From Paenibacillus soyae (lineage in GTDB: Bacteria; Bacillota; Bacilli; Paenibacillales; Paenibacillaceae), in NCBI RefSeq assembly GCF_024623455.1, contig NZ_JANIPJ010000025.1:19846-83845 (forward strand): 64,000 bases of DNA, given 5' to 3'. Made by a program: the position numbers and the translations under genes. The first letter of the stretch is position 1; each line of letters begins with the position of its first letter. The notes under the pieces were generated by a model that was not told the origin of the DNA, made no database searches, and saw only the letters and a program-made list of their open reading frames with translations. Shown piece by piece: positions 44,876 to 53,750 of this stretch.

Positions 44876-45418
44876 ATGTCCCGTATTGGTCGTAAACCAA
44901 TCCAAGTGCCTGCTGGCGTAACCATCAACTTGGATAACACAGTTATTACTGTAAAAGGACCGAAAGGCACGCTTTCCCGCGAAATTCACAAAGACATGAA
45001 AGTGAACGTTGCGGAAAACGAAATCGTGATCGAACGTCCTTCCGATAATAAATTGCACCGTTCCCTGCACGGAACGACTCGCTCGATCGTGGCGAACATG
45101 GTGACAGGCGTTACTGAAGGCTTCACAAGAAATCTGGAGCTTGTAGGCGTAGGTTACCGTGCTAACAAATCCGGCGACAAAATCGTGCTCAACGTTGGTT
45201 ACTCTCACCCGGTTGAGATTACACCAGAGCAAAACATTGAGTTTGATGTTCCGGCTAACACGAAGATTATCGTTCGCGGTATCGACAAAGAGCGCGTAGG
45301 CGCAGTTGCCGCTCAAATCCGTTCCGTACGCGAGCCTGAGCCATACAAAGGCAAAGGTATCAAGTACGAAGGCGAGCGCATCCTTCGCAAAGAAGGTAAA
45401 GCTGGTAAGAAGAAATAA
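44876..45418 (+). CDS. rplF: 50S ribosomal protein L6
   Basis: 180 residues with two similar alpha/beta domains. Starts MSRIGRKPIQVPAGV; the C-terminal signature PEPYKGKGIKYEGE is intact. AGGAGGTG precedes the ATG. Confidence 0.97.
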   Translation: MSRIGRKPIQVPAGVTINLDNTVITVKGPKGTLSREIHKDMKVNVAENEIVIERPSDNKLHRSLHGTTRSIVANMVTGVTEGFTRNLELVGVGYRANKSGDKIVLNVGYSHPVEITPEQNIEFDVPANTKIIVRGIDKERVGAVAAQIRSVREPEPYKGKGIKYEGERILRKEGKAGKKK

Positions 45419-45478
45419 GGAACCTGAAGCGTTCCTTGCTATAGCTTCCTAAGGCAAAAGGAAAGGAGTGACCCGAAC

Positions 45479-45847
45479 ATGATTACAAAAGGCGACAAGA
45501 ACAAGGCCCGTCTGAAAAGACACCTTCGCGTTCGTAAAAAAATCAACGGCACAGCAGCACGTCCGCGTCTGTCTGTATTCCGTTCCTCCAAGCACATGTA
45601 CGCGCAATTGATCGACGACGTAGCAGGCGTAACTCTGGCTTCCGCATCCACGAAGGATAAGGAACTGGTTGAAGCGATCGGCAACGGCGGCAACGTTGAA
45701 GCTGCTGCTAAAGTCGGCCAACTGATTGCACAACGCGCACAAGCAAAAGGCGTAACCGAAGTGGTATTCGACCGCGGAGGCTACTTGTATCACGGCAGAA
45801 TTCAAGCGCTGGCTACAGCGGCTCGCGAAGCAGGCTTGAGTTTCTAA
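45479..45847 (+). CDS. rplR: 50S ribosomal protein L18
   Basis: 122 residues, 5S rRNA binder. Contains RPRLSVFRSSKHMYAQLIDD and ends GRIQALATAAREAGLSF. AAAGGAGTG precedes the ATG. Confidence 0.97.
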   Translation: MITKGDKNKARLKRHLRVRKKINGTAARPRLSVFRSSKHMYAQLIDDVAGVTLASASTKDKELVEAIGNGGNVEAAAKVGQLIAQRAQAKGVTEVVFDRGGYLYHGRIQALATAAREAGLSF

Positions 45848-45872
45848 TCATCTAATAAGGAGGTAAAATGAC

Positions 45873-46370
45873 TTGCGTGTAGATCCTAATACGTTAGAAC
45901 TGACTGAAAAAGTCGTTCATATCAACCGCGTTGCGAAAGTTGTTAAAGGCGGACGCCGTTTCAGCTTCAGCGCGCTTGTAGTTGTAGGCGACGGTAAAGG
46001 CTACGTTGGCGCAGGGATCGGTAAAGCGGGCGAAGTACCTGATGCGATTCGCAAAGGTATTGAAGACGCGAAGAAAAACCTGATCCATGTACCACTCGTA
46101 AATACAACGATTCCTCACCTTGTAATCGGACATTTCGGCGCTGGAGAAGTTCTCCTGAAGCCGGCTTCCGAGGGTACAGGTGTTATCGCAGGCGGTCCGG
46201 TTCGCGCGGTTCTCGAGCTTGCCGGCGTAGGCGACATTTTAACGAAATCCCTTGGTTCTTCGAACTCCCTGAACATGGTCAACGCAACGCTGGAAGGTCT
46301 TTCCCGTCTGAAACGTGCGGAAGACGTTGCAAAGCTGCGTGGCAAAACAGTCGAAGAGCTGTTAGGTTAA
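45873..46370 (+). CDS. rpsE: 30S ribosomal protein S5
   Basis: 165 residues. TTG start at 45873, 9 bases after AAGGAGG (45857-45863), giving LRVDPNTLELTEKVVHINRV. The nearby ATG at 45868 is out of frame. The spectinomycin loop (VVKGGRRFSFSALVVVGDGK) is wild type. Confidence 0.96.
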   Translation: MRVDPNTLELTEKVVHINRVAKVVKGGRRFSFSALVVVGDGKGYVGAGIGKAGEVPDAIRKGIEDAKKNLIHVPLVNTTIPHLVIGHFGAGEVLLKPASEGTGVIAGGPVRAVLELAGVGDILTKSLGSSNSLNMVNATLEGLSRLKRAEDVAKLRGKTVEELLG

Positions 46371-46383
46371 GGAGGGACATACG

Positions 46384-46563
46384 ATGGCAAAATTGCAAAT
46401 CACCCTCGTTCGCAGTTTGATTGGCCGCAACGAGAAACAACGCGCTACGGTTGAATCGCTCGGCCTTCGCAAAATTCGTCAATCGGTCGTTCTTAACGAC
46501 AGCCCGGCTATCCGCGGCATGGTTAACGCGGTTAACCACCTGGTTAAAGTCGAAGAAGTTTAA
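46384..46563 (+). CDS. rpmD: 50S ribosomal protein L30
   Basis: 59 residues, beginning MAKLQITLVRSLIGRNEKQR and ending VNHLVKVEEV. The ATG at 46384 follows AAGGAGGG (46370-46377). It lies between rpsE and rplO, the conserved spc order. Short length is normal for the family. Confidence 0.96.
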   Translation: MAKLQITLVRSLIGRNEKQRATVESLGLRKIRQSVVLNDSPAIRGMVNAVNHLVKVEEV

Positions 46564-46608
46564 GATACAGATCGGACATAACGAAATCTATAAGGAGGTG
46601 CACGAACG

Positions 46609-47049
46609 ATGAAATTGCATGAGTTAGCACCAGCTCCGGGCTCGACCCAAGCGCCTAAGCGCAAAGGTCGCGGTATCGGTTCCGGTAACGGCAAAACGGC
46701 AGGCAAAGGTCACAAAGGTCAAAACGCTCGTTCCGGCGGCGGCGTTCGTCCTGGTTTCGAGGGCGGTCAAAACCCGTTGTACCGTCGCGTACCGAAACGT
46801 GGTTTCAACAACCCGTTCCGTACGGAATACGCGATTGTTAACATTGAAGAGCTTAACAGCTTTGCAGCAGGTACTGAAGTTACACCAGCGGTTCTTCTTG
46901 AACAAGGAATTGTAAAAAATCCTTTGGCAGGAATCAAGATCTTGGGTAATGGTGAATTGACAGTAGCGCTTACTGTAAAAGCGAAAAAGTTCTCTCAATC
47001 TGCGGTAGAGAAAATCCAGGCTGCCGGCGGTAAAACCGAGGTGATCTAA
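46609..47049 (+). CDS. rplO: 50S ribosomal protein L15
   Basis: 146 residues. Long basic Gly-rich N-terminal extension (KRKGRGIGSGNGKTAGKGHK) and a C-terminal globular domain. AAGGAGGTG precedes the ATG. Its stop codon directly abuts the TTG start of secY. Confidence 0.97.
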   Translation: MKLHELAPAPGSTQAPKRKGRGIGSGNGKTAGKGHKGQNARSGGGVRPGFEGGQNPLYRRVPKRGFNNPFRTEYAIVNIEELNSFAAGTEVTPAVLLEQGIVKNPLAGIKILGNGELTVALTVKAKKFSQSAVEKIQAAGGKTEVI

Positions 47050-48351
47050 TTGTTCACAACCGTGTCCAACATTTGGAAAGTGTCGGATCTGAGAACTCGG
47101 ATCCTTTTCACACTTTTCATTCTATTGATCTACCGTATCGGCTCCTTCATTCCGGTGCCGGGGGTAGATAAATCCGTATTCGAGAATATTGATTCGGCGG
47201 GCGCTGACTTGTTCGGCCTGCTGAACACGTTCTCGGGCGGCGCGCTCTTCCAATTCTCCATCTTCGCGATCGGGATCACGCCATACATTACAGCCTCGAT
47301 TATCGTGCAGCTGTTATCGATGGACGTTATCCCTAAATTTGCGGAATGGGCGAAGGAAGGCGAGAACGGCAAGCGCAAGCTTGCTCAAATGACGCGTTAC
47401 GGTACGATTATCTTAGGTTTGGTGCAAGGCTTCGCTACGGCGATCGGCTTCAACCGCCAGTTCACCTACACGATGATTCCGGGCGCAACCTTCGTGGATT
47501 ACTTGCTGATCGCGATCATCCTGACTGCCGGTACGGCATTCCTGATGTGGCTTGGCGAGCAAATTACGGAGAGAGGTATCGGCAACGGTATCTCGATCTT
47601 GATCTTCGCGGCGATCGTAGCCGGTATCCCTGGCCACATTCGCACGATTTACGAATCCCAATTCGTAGGCGCGGAAGATCAATTGTTCTTGAACATTGCG
47701 AAGATGGTTCTGATCGTAGTCGCGATCATCGCGATTATCGTCGGCGTTATCTTCATCCAGCAAGGCATTCGGAAGATTCCGGTTCAATACGCGAAGCGTG
47801 TTGTCGGACGCAAGATGTACGGCGGACAATCGACCCATATCCCGATGAAGGTGAATGGCGCGGGCGTAATCCCGGTTATCTTCGCGGTTTCCCTGATCAT
47901 GTTCCCGGTTACGATCGCGAACTTCTGGTCCGATAAAGCTTGGGCGCAGTGGATCATCGACAATATGAACTACGACCGGCCGCTCGGCATGGTCCTGTAC
48001 GTATTGCTGATTATCGGCTTCACGTTCTTCTACACGTTCGTGCAAATTAATCCGGTGCAAATGGCAGATCAGATGAAGAAGAATGGCGGATACATTCCGG
48101 GCATTCGTCCTGGCAAGCCGACATCCGCATACTTAACGAAAGTTATGTCGCGGATTACGCTGACGGGAGCCATCTTCCTAGCGGTCATCTCTGTTCTTCC
48201 GGTGTTCTTCGGAGCACTTGCTGGATTACCGCGTACGGTGCAGCTTGGCGGCACTTCCCTCCTCATCGTAGTCGGCGTTGCGCTCGACACGATGAAGCAG
48301 ATCGAGAGCCAGTTGATCAAACGCCATTACAAAGGGTTTATCAATAAATAA
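47050..48351 (+). CDS. secY: Preprotein translocase channel subunit SecY
   Basis: Pore of the Sec translocon, 433 residues with ten transmembrane helices. TTG start at 47050 immediately after the rplO stop (TAATTG), so translation is coupled. Family motifs: VPGVDKSVFENID in the plug-preceding region, GNGISILIFAAIVAGIP, and the cytoplasmic NPVQMADQMKKNGGYIPGIR. A large hairpin follows at 48351. Confidence 0.97.
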   Translation: MFTTVSNIWKVSDLRTRILFTLFILLIYRIGSFIPVPGVDKSVFENIDSAGADLFGLLNTFSGGALFQFSIFAIGITPYITASIIVQLLSMDVIPKFAEWAKEGENGKRKLAQMTRYGTIILGLVQGFATAIGFNRQFTYTMIPGATFVDYLLIAIILTAGTAFLMWLGEQITERGIGNGISILIFAAIVAGIPGHIRTIYESQFVGAEDQLFLNIAKMVLIVVAIIAIIVGVIFIQQGIRKIPVQYAKRVVGRKMYGGQSTHIPMKVNGAGVIPVIFAVSLIMFPVTIANFWSDKAWAQWIIDNMNYDRPLGMVLYVLLIIGFTFFYTFVQINPVQMADQMKKNGGYIPGIRPGKPTSAYLTKVMSRITLTGAIFLAVISVLPVFFGALAGLPRTVQLGGTSLLIVVGVALDTMKQIESQLIKRHYKGFINK

Positions 48352-48416
48352 CAATAGGTTCGAATGCGGGCTGACGCGCCAATGCGATTCGCGCGTAGCC
48401 CGAACGAGCCTATTGT
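48351..48416. other. Long imperfect hairpin between secY and adk
   Basis: ACAATAGG (48351-48358) pairs with CCTATTGT (48409-48416), and inner GCGGGCT and ACGCG with CGCG and AGCCCG. No U tract follows (GTTTAAAG), so processing or stability control fits better than termination. Confidence 0.6.
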
Positions 48417-48438
48417 GTTTAAAGCGAGGAACACGGTA

Positions 48439-49089
48439 ATGAACATTTTATTCATGGGCCCTCCAGGAGCCGGCAAGGGGACGCAAGCGGAGCGGATCGT
48501 AGAAGAGTTCGGCATCCCGCACATTTCGACAGGCGACGCTTTCCGTCTTGCGATGAAGCAAGGCACGCCGCTTGGTTTGAAAGCGAAGGAATACGTGGAT
48601 CAAGGTCTGCTTGTTCCGGATGAAATTACAAACGGCATCGTGAAAGAGCGTCTTGCTCTGGAAGATTGCCAAAAAGGATTTTTGCTCGACGGGTTCCCGC
48701 GCACGCTGCAGCAAGCCGAAGCGCTTGATGTTATGCTGGCGGAACTGGACCGGGGCATAGATCATGTAGTAAACTTAAAAGTTGACCGCGGATTGCTGCT
48801 TGCTCGTTTGACGGGCAGACGCATCTGCAAATCTTGCGGTGCGACCTACCATGTAATGTTCAACCCTCCGAAAGCCTCCGGCATCTGCGATAAAGACGGC
48901 GGAGAGCTGTATCAACGTTCCGACGATACAGAGGAGAAAGTGGGAACGCGCCTGGACGAATATACGTCCAAGACGGCACCACTGCTTGATTACTACAGCG
49001 GTAAAGGTCTCCTGCGCGAAGTCGACGGCGAGAAAGATATTGATGTCGTGACATCCGATATCGTTTCCTGCTTGAAAGGTACGTTGTAA
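48439..49089 (+). CDS. adk: Adenylate kinase
   Basis: Catalyses ATP + AMP to 2 ADP. 216 residues from the ATG at 48439; the longer frame would run through the hairpin. P-loop GPPGAGKGTQ at residues 7-16; LID domain with the zinc-type Cys set CKSCG and CDKDGG, the Gram-positive form. GCGAGGA is a weak ribosome binding site. The stop overlaps the map start (TAATG). Confidence 0.97.
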   Translation: MNILFMGPPGAGKGTQAERIVEEFGIPHISTGDAFRLAMKQGTPLGLKAKEYVDQGLLVPDEITNGIVKERLALEDCQKGFLLDGFPRTLQQAEALDVMLAELDRGIDHVVNLKVDRGLLLARLTGRRICKSCGATYHVMFNPPKASGICDKDGGELYQRSDDTEEKVGTRLDEYTSKTAPLLDYYSGKGLLREVDGEKDIDVVTSDIVSCLKGTL

Positions 49090-49853
49090 TGATCATTTGC
49101 AAATCCGAATCGGAGCTGCGATTAATGAGGGAAGCCGGACGCATCGTTGCGGAAACGCATCGACTAATGGCTCAGGCGGTCAAACCGGGCGTCACCACGG
49201 GTGAGCTCGACGAAATCGCCGACAAGTACATTAGAAGCCAAGGCGCGATTCCTTCGTTTAAAGGTTACAATGGATTTCCTTCCAGCATATGCGCTTCAGT
49301 CAATGACGAGCTGGTGCACGGCTTCCCTGGATCACGCAAGTTGAACGAGGGCGATATTATTAGCATCGACATCGGCGCGCAGTACGAAGGCTATCACGGC
49401 GACTCCGCTTGGACCTATGCGGTCGGGAGCGTAACGCCTGAGGTTCAGAGACTGCTTGACGTAACGGAGGAATCGCTTTATGCGGGTCTTGCGCTCATCA
49501 AGCCGGATGTTAGACTCTATACGATATCGCACGCCATCCAGAAGGTAATCGAAGCAGCGGGATTCTCCGTTGTTCGGGAGTACGTAGGGCACGGAATCGG
49601 CGCGGATCTTCATGAAGAGCCGCAAATACCGAACTACGGAACGCCGGACAGAGGGCCGCGGCTGAAGCCGGGTATGGTGCTTGCAATCGAGCCAATGGTC
49701 AATATCGGTGAACGATATGTCCGGACGCTCGAGGACGATTGGACAGTCGTAACGCGGGACGGTTCCTGGTGCGCTCACTTCGAGCACACGGTTGCTGTCA
49801 CGGAGGACGGCTTTGAAATCCTGACGATTCTGCCGAAGCAGCCCGAGGGCTAA
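49089..49853 (+). CDS. map: Methionine aminopeptidase, type I
   Basis: Removes initiator methionine. 254 residues. Metal ligands can be placed: Asp in ISIDIGAQYEG, Asp in GYHGDSAW, His in VGHGIGADLHE, Glu in LAIEPMVNIG and Glu in FEHTVAV. Start overlaps adk by one base. Confidence 0.96.
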   Translation: MIICKSESELRLMREAGRIVAETHRLMAQAVKPGVTTGELDEIADKYIRSQGAIPSFKGYNGFPSSICASVNDELVHGFPGSRKLNEGDIISIDIGAQYEGYHGDSAWTYAVGSVTPEVQRLLDVTEESLYAGLALIKPDVRLYTISHAIQKVIEAAGFSVVREYVGHGIGADLHEEPQIPNYGTPDRGPRLKPGMVLAIEPMVNIGERYVRTLEDDWTVVTRDGSWCAHFEHTVAVTEDGFEILTILPKQPEG

Positions 49854-49856
49854 CCC

Positions 49857-50138
49857 ATGGATGCTCGTCCGCAGATTGGTCAGTTCGTCAAAGTGCTTCG
49901 GGGGAAGGACGAAGAAAGCTATGCCGTTATCATTGGGATCATCGACGATAAATTCGTATTGATCGCGGACGGCAACAAGCGCAGATTCGATTCTCCGAAG
50001 AAGAAGAACGTTCTGCATCTCGAGTTACAGCCTGCCATCAGTCAAGAGGTAACAAACAGCTTGCAAGATTCCGGCAGGGTGACCAATGCCAAGTTGCGTT
50101 ATGTGATTCAGAAGTTTGCGTATGCGAAAGGAGAATGA
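49857..50138 (+). CDS. KOW-domain RNA-binding protein (L14e-like)
   Basis: 93 residues. N-terminal KOW-like fold (PQIGQFVKVLRGKDEESYAV, about residues 5-24), then a Lys/Arg-rich stretch (NKRRFDSPKKKN) suited to RNA contact and a helical tail. Similar small genes lie between map and infA in Bacillus. Role in the ribosome is unproven. It begins 3 bases after map. Confidence 0.8.
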   Translation: MDARPQIGQFVKVLRGKDEESYAVIIGIIDDKFVLIADGNKRRFDSPKKKNVLHLELQPAISQEVTNSLQDSGRVTNAKLRYVIQKFAYAKGE

Positions 50139-50141
50139 CGG

Positions 50142-50357
50142 TTGGCTAAAGAAGACGTCATTGAGGTCGAAGGTACGGTTATCGAGCCGTTGCCTAATGC
50201 CATGTTCAAGGTGGAACTGGAGAACGGTCATCAGATTCTCGCCCATGTGTCCGGTAAGCTCAGAATGCATTTCATCCGCATCCTGACCGGAGACAAAGTG
50301 GTCATTCAGTTATCGCCTTACGATTTATCGAGAGGGCGCATCACCTATCGGAAGTAG
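50142..50357 (+). CDS. infA: Translation initiation factor IF-1
   Basis: 71 residues, S1/OB fold occupying the A site during initiation. TTG start at 50142 after AAAGGAG, giving LAKEDVIEVEGTVIEPLPNA. Ends LSRGRITYRK, family-typical. Confidence 0.96.
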   Translation: MAKEDVIEVEGTVIEPLPNAMFKVELENGHQILAHVSGKLRMHFIRILTGDKVVIQLSPYDLSRGRITYRK

Positions 50358-50403
50358 GCCGTTTCCAGCGGTTTGCCCACGAAAGATTCGGGAGGTAATC
50401 ACA

Positions 50404-50517
50404 ATGAAGGTTAGACCTTCGGTTAAGCCGATTTGCGAGAAGTGCAAAGTCATTCGTCGCAAAGGCAACGTAATGGTGATTTGTGAAAATCCGAAACACA
50501 AACAAAAACAAGGATAA
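50404..50517 (+). CDS. rpmJ: 50S ribosomal protein L36
   Basis: 37 residues: MKVRPSVKPICEKCKVIRRK and a zinc-binding C-terminus (CENPKHKQKQG), Cys/Cys/Cys/His type. The ATG follows GGGAGG (50390-50395). Located between infA and rpsM as in Bacillus. Confidence 0.96.
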   Translation: MKVRPSVKPICEKCKVIRRKGNVMVICENPKHKQKQG

Positions 50518-50536
50518 AAGGAGGGAAATATAGCCC

Positions 50537-50905
50537 ATGGCACGTATAGCTGGTGTAGATATTCCGCGCGACAAGCGCGTTGAAATCGCCCTGACGTATA
50601 TTTTCGGTATCGGCAAAACGACTTCGCAAAAAATCCTGGCTTCCACGGAAGTTAACCCAGACACTCGCGTTCGCGATCTGACTGAGGATGAGCTGGCTCG
50701 TTTGCGCGAAGCCATCGACAAAAACGTTAAAGTGGAAGGCGACCTGCGTCGCGAAATTTCGCTTAACATCAAACGTCTGACTGAGATCGGCTGCTACCGT
50801 GGTCTTCGTCACCGTCGCGGTCTTCCTGTTCGCGGTCAACGTACGAAAACTAACGCTCGCACGCGCAAAGGTCCTCGTCGTACTGTAGCGAACAAGAAGA
50901 AATAA
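50537..50905 (+). CDS. rpsM: 30S ribosomal protein S13
   Basis: 122 residues. Starts MARIAGVDIPRDKRVEIALT with helix-two-turn-helix, and C-terminal RGQRTKTNARTRKGPRR that reaches the P-site tRNA. AAGGAGGG precedes the ATG. Confidence 0.97.
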   Translation: MARIAGVDIPRDKRVEIALTYIFGIGKTTSQKILASTEVNPDTRVRDLTEDELARLREAIDKNVKVEGDLRREISLNIKRLTEIGCYRGLRHRRGLPVRGQRTKTNARTRKGPRRTVANKKK

Positions 50906-50924
50906 GAAGGGAGGATAATGATCA

Positions 50925-51320
50925 ATGGCTAAACCAAAAAAGGTCGTTCGTACGAAACGTCGCGACCGGAAAAATATTGACAGCGGCGTGGCACATATCC
51001 GTTCCACGTTCAACAACACGATCGTTACGATCACCGACCCGCACGGTAACGCAATCTCATGGGCTAGCTCCGGCAACCTTGGTTTCAAGGGATCCCGCAA
51101 AAGCACCCCGTTTGCCGCTCAAATGGCTGCCGAATCCGCTGCGAAAGCAGCTATGGAGCACGGCATGAGAACGGTCGAAGTTATGGTTAAAGGACCAGGC
51201 GCAGGCCGTGAAGCCGCTATCCGTTCGCTTCAAGCTGCTGGATTGGAAGTTAACCTTATTAAGGACGTAACGCCAGTTCCGCATAACGGATGCCGCCCGC
51301 CAAAACGTCGTCGCGTATAG
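50925..51320 (+). CDS. rpsK: 30S ribosomal protein S11
   Basis: 131 residues. Contains HIRSTFNNTIVTITDPHGNA and ends TPVPHNGCRPPKRRRV. GGGAGG precedes the ATG. A 124-base gap to rpoA follows with no clear promoter. Confidence 0.97.
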   Translation: MAKPKKVVRTKRRDRKNIDSGVAHIRSTFNNTIVTITDPHGNAISWASSGNLGFKGSRKSTPFAAQMAAESAAKAAMEHGMRTVEVMVKGPGAGREAAIRSLQAAGLEVNLIKDVTPVPHNGCRPPKRRRV

Positions 51321-51444
51321 TCGGATTTCTGGTGGTATCAAATAACAACAACTTGTGAATAATGGTTGTGAAGGTTTGGCATACTACGAGATTAGACATA
51401 AACACGACTAGGTAACGGAGCGACGTTTGAAGGAGGGTACTATT

Positions 51445-52389
51445 GTGATTGAGATCGAAAAGCCGAAAATCGAAACCGTAGAACTGAACGATGAAGGAAC
51501 CTACGGACGATTCGTGGTCGAGCCGCTGGAACGCGGATACGGCACGACGCTAGGAAATTCGCTTCGCCGAATTCTGTTATCGTCTCTGCCTGGTGCGGCT
51601 GTTACGTCGGTGCAAATCGACGGCGTGCTGCATGAATTTTCAACGGTTCCCGGAGTGATCGAGGACGTTACCGAGATCATCCTGAACCTGAAAGGCCTGT
51701 CGCTGAAGATCCACTCCGACGAAGAGAAGGTGCTGGAAATCGATGCGGAAGGCGAAGGCAACGTAACAGCTGGCGACATTCGAGCTGATAGCGATGTCGA
51801 GATTTTAAGCCCTGATCTACACATCGCGACCTTGGCCTCCGGCGCGCGCCTCCATATGCGGATTTTTGCTAATCGGGGACGCGGTTACGTGCAAGCGGAC
51901 CGGAACAAGAGTGACGATCAACCGATTGGCGTCATTCCTGTCGATTCGATCTACACGCCCATTACTCGCGTTAATTACAGCGTAGAAAACACACGCGTCG
52001 GCCAAGTCACGAACTACGACAAGCTGACGCTGGAAGTATGGACGGATGGCAGTATTCGCCCTGAAGAGGCGGTAAGCCTCGGCGCTAAAATATTGACCGA
52101 GCACTTGGACTTGTTCGTTGGATTAACGGATGAAGCCAAAGATGCGGAGATCATGGTTGAGAAGGAAGAGGACAAGAAAGAGAAAGTTCTGGAGATGACC
52201 ATCGAAGAGCTGGATCTTTCCGTACGTTCATATAACTGCTTGAAGCGCGCGGGCATCAACACCGTTCAAGAGCTGATCACGAAATCCGAAGAGGACATGA
52301 TGAAGGTCCGCAACCTGGGCCGCAAGTCGCTTGAGGAAGTTCAAGAGAAGCTCGAAGAGCTGGGTCTGGGTCTCCGCGTCGAAGAGTAG
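51445..52389 (+). CDS. rpoA: DNA-directed RNA polymerase alpha subunit
   Basis: 314 residues from the GTG at 51445 (VIEIEKPKIETVELND), the length of the B. subtilis protein. An ATG-like start at 51427 would add six residues that overlap the AAGGAGGG ribosome binding site at 51430-51437. N-terminal dimerisation domain (GYGTTLGNSLRRILLSSLPG) and C-terminal domain that binds UP elements and activators (SVRSYNCLKRAGINTVQEL). Confidence 0.97.
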   Translation: MIEIEKPKIETVELNDEGTYGRFVVEPLERGYGTTLGNSLRRILLSSLPGAAVTSVQIDGVLHEFSTVPGVIEDVTEIILNLKGLSLKIHSDEEKVLEIDAEGEGNVTAGDIRADSDVEILSPDLHIATLASGARLHMRIFANRGRGYVQADRNKSDDQPIGVIPVDSIYTPITRVNYSVENTRVGQVTNYDKLTLEVWTDGSIRPEEAVSLGAKILTEHLDLFVGLTDEAKDAEIMVEKEEDKKEKVLEMTIEELDLSVRSYNCLKRAGINTVQELITKSEEDMMKVRNLGRKSLEEVQEKLEELGLGLRVEE

Positions 52390-52440
52390 ATCTTTACTAC
52401 AACCGAGATTTGACAACCGAGCAAGGGAGGGGAAAACAAG

Positions 52441-52806
52441 ATGGCATATCAAAAACTAGGACGTGACGCTAGCGCGCGGAAAGCTTTGTTCCGTGACCTC
52501 GTTACTGATCTGTTCCTGTATGAGCGCATTCAAACGACTGAAGCTAAAGCGAAAGAGGTTCGCTCCATCGCTGAAAAACTGATCACTAAAGCTAAGAAAG
52601 GTGATCTTCACGCTCGTCGTCAAGTAGCAGCTTACGTTCGTCGCGAATCCGTTAACGGTGAGCAAGACGCAATCCAAAAGCTGTTCTCCGAGCTGGCTAC
52701 TCGTTACTCGGAGCGCGCAGGCGGATACACTCGTATCCTGAAGCTTGGACCACGTCGCGGCGATTCCGCGCCTATGGTTTACCTTGAGCTGGTTGACCGC
52801 GCGTAA
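52441..52806 (+). CDS. rplQ: 50S ribosomal protein L17
   Basis: 121 residues. Starts MAYQKLGRDASARKALFRDL and ends RRGDSAPMVYLELVDRA. AGGGAGGGG precedes the ATG. Last gene of the S10-spc-alpha operon, followed by a terminator. Confidence 0.97.
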   Translation: MAYQKLGRDASARKALFRDLVTDLFLYERIQTTEAKAKEVRSIAEKLITKAKKGDLHARRQVAAYVRRESVNGEQDAIQKLFSELATRYSERAGGYTRILKLGPRRGDSAPMVYLELVDRA

Positions 52807-52824
52807 GACTTAAACCACACATAG

Positions 52825-52856
52825 AAAGGGTGGACCCTTGAGGCCACCTTTTTTTG
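52825..52856 (+). terminator. Intrinsic terminator after rplQ
   Basis: AAAGGGTGG (52825-52833) pairs with CCACCTTT (52844-52851) with one bulge, then seven T residues. It ends the long ribosomal operon. Confidence 0.85.
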
Positions 52857-52899
52857 TTTGCAAGGGTAAGACTAGTTAGCGGATGGACGGGGGATCGGT

Positions 52900-53694
52900 A
52901 TGCGGAACATATGCGTCAAGGTAAGCTACGACGGAGCCGGCTTCAATGGATTCCAGTCGCAGCCATACGGCAGGACGGTTCAGGACGAGATCGAGAAGGC
53001 GATCAAGCATCTGACGGGCGAGGACATTATCATTATCGGCTCCGGAAGAACGGATGCGGGCGTTCATGCTATGGGACAGGTATTCAACTTCCATACGTCC
53101 TCTACGATTCCTACCGTGCGCTGGGCGATTGCGCTAAATACGCGTTTGCCCAAAGATATTGTCATCCTGGATGCTTGGGATGTGCCGAACATATTCCACT
53201 CCAGACGTTCGGCCAAACGCAAGACGTACCGTTATTCGATCGACCTTGGCAAATTCCCGGACGTGTTCGCCAGAAGCTATCGTTTCCATCATCCGACCAA
53301 GCTGGACGTGGTCGCGATGGCAGAAGGACTTGCTTATCTTGTCGGGAGGCATGACTTTACTTCATTCACTTCCATCCGCTCCACGAAGCCTCACCATGTG
53401 CGAACCGTTTACGAGGCTTATTTTGAACGGGAGGGCGATGCGTTACACATGTATATCACGGGGAATGGTTTCCTGTATAACATGGTGCGCGTCATTATGG
53501 GTACCCTGTTGTGGGTCGGGCAAGGGAAGCTGAAGCCGGAGGATATGAAGCGGATCCTGGATGGGAAGTCAAGGGCGCTAGCCGGTCCGACCGCCATGCC
53601 TCACGGACTTATGCTCGTGAATGTAGAGTATGGCGATCCGTACGAGCTTACTGAGCCGCCGTCGGCAGCGGTGGATGACGAGGATGATGAATAA
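52900..53694 (+). CDS. truA: tRNA pseudouridine(38-40) synthase TruA
   Basis: Converts uridines 38-40 of tRNA anticodon arms to pseudouridine. 264 residues. The catalytic aspartate is Asp52 in GRTDAGVHAMGQ; motif II lies in KTYRY. NGFLYNMVRVIMGTLLWVG follows near the C-terminus. The acidic tail (AVDDEDDE) is unusual but not alarming. In Bacillus the ecfA1-ecfA2-ecfT genes come between rplQ and truA; here they do not. Confidence 0.95.
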   Translation: MRNICVKVSYDGAGFNGFQSQPYGRTVQDEIEKAIKHLTGEDIIIIGSGRTDAGVHAMGQVFNFHTSSTIPTVRWAIALNTRLPKDIVILDAWDVPNIFHSRRSAKRKTYRYSIDLGKFPDVFARSYRFHHPTKLDVVAMAEGLAYLVGRHDFTSFTSIRSTKPHHVRTVYEAYFEREGDALHMYITGNGFLYNMVRVIMGTLLWVGQGKLKPEDMKRILDGKSRALAGPTAMPHGLMLVNVEYGDPYELTEPPSAAVDDEDDE

Positions 53695-53712
53695 AGCGGA
53701 TGGGAACGAATA

Positions 53713-53739
53713 AATCCGGCGCTGCGGCAGCACCGGATT
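53713..53739. terminator. Perfect hairpin between convergent truA and DUF4097 genes
   Basis: AATCCGG and GCTGC pair with GCAGC and CCGGATT, with single unpaired bases. It lies between two convergent stops and could serve both strands. T tracts are poor on either side, so termination strength is uncertain. Confidence 0.5.
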
Positions 53740-53750
53740 ATAAAGATTCT

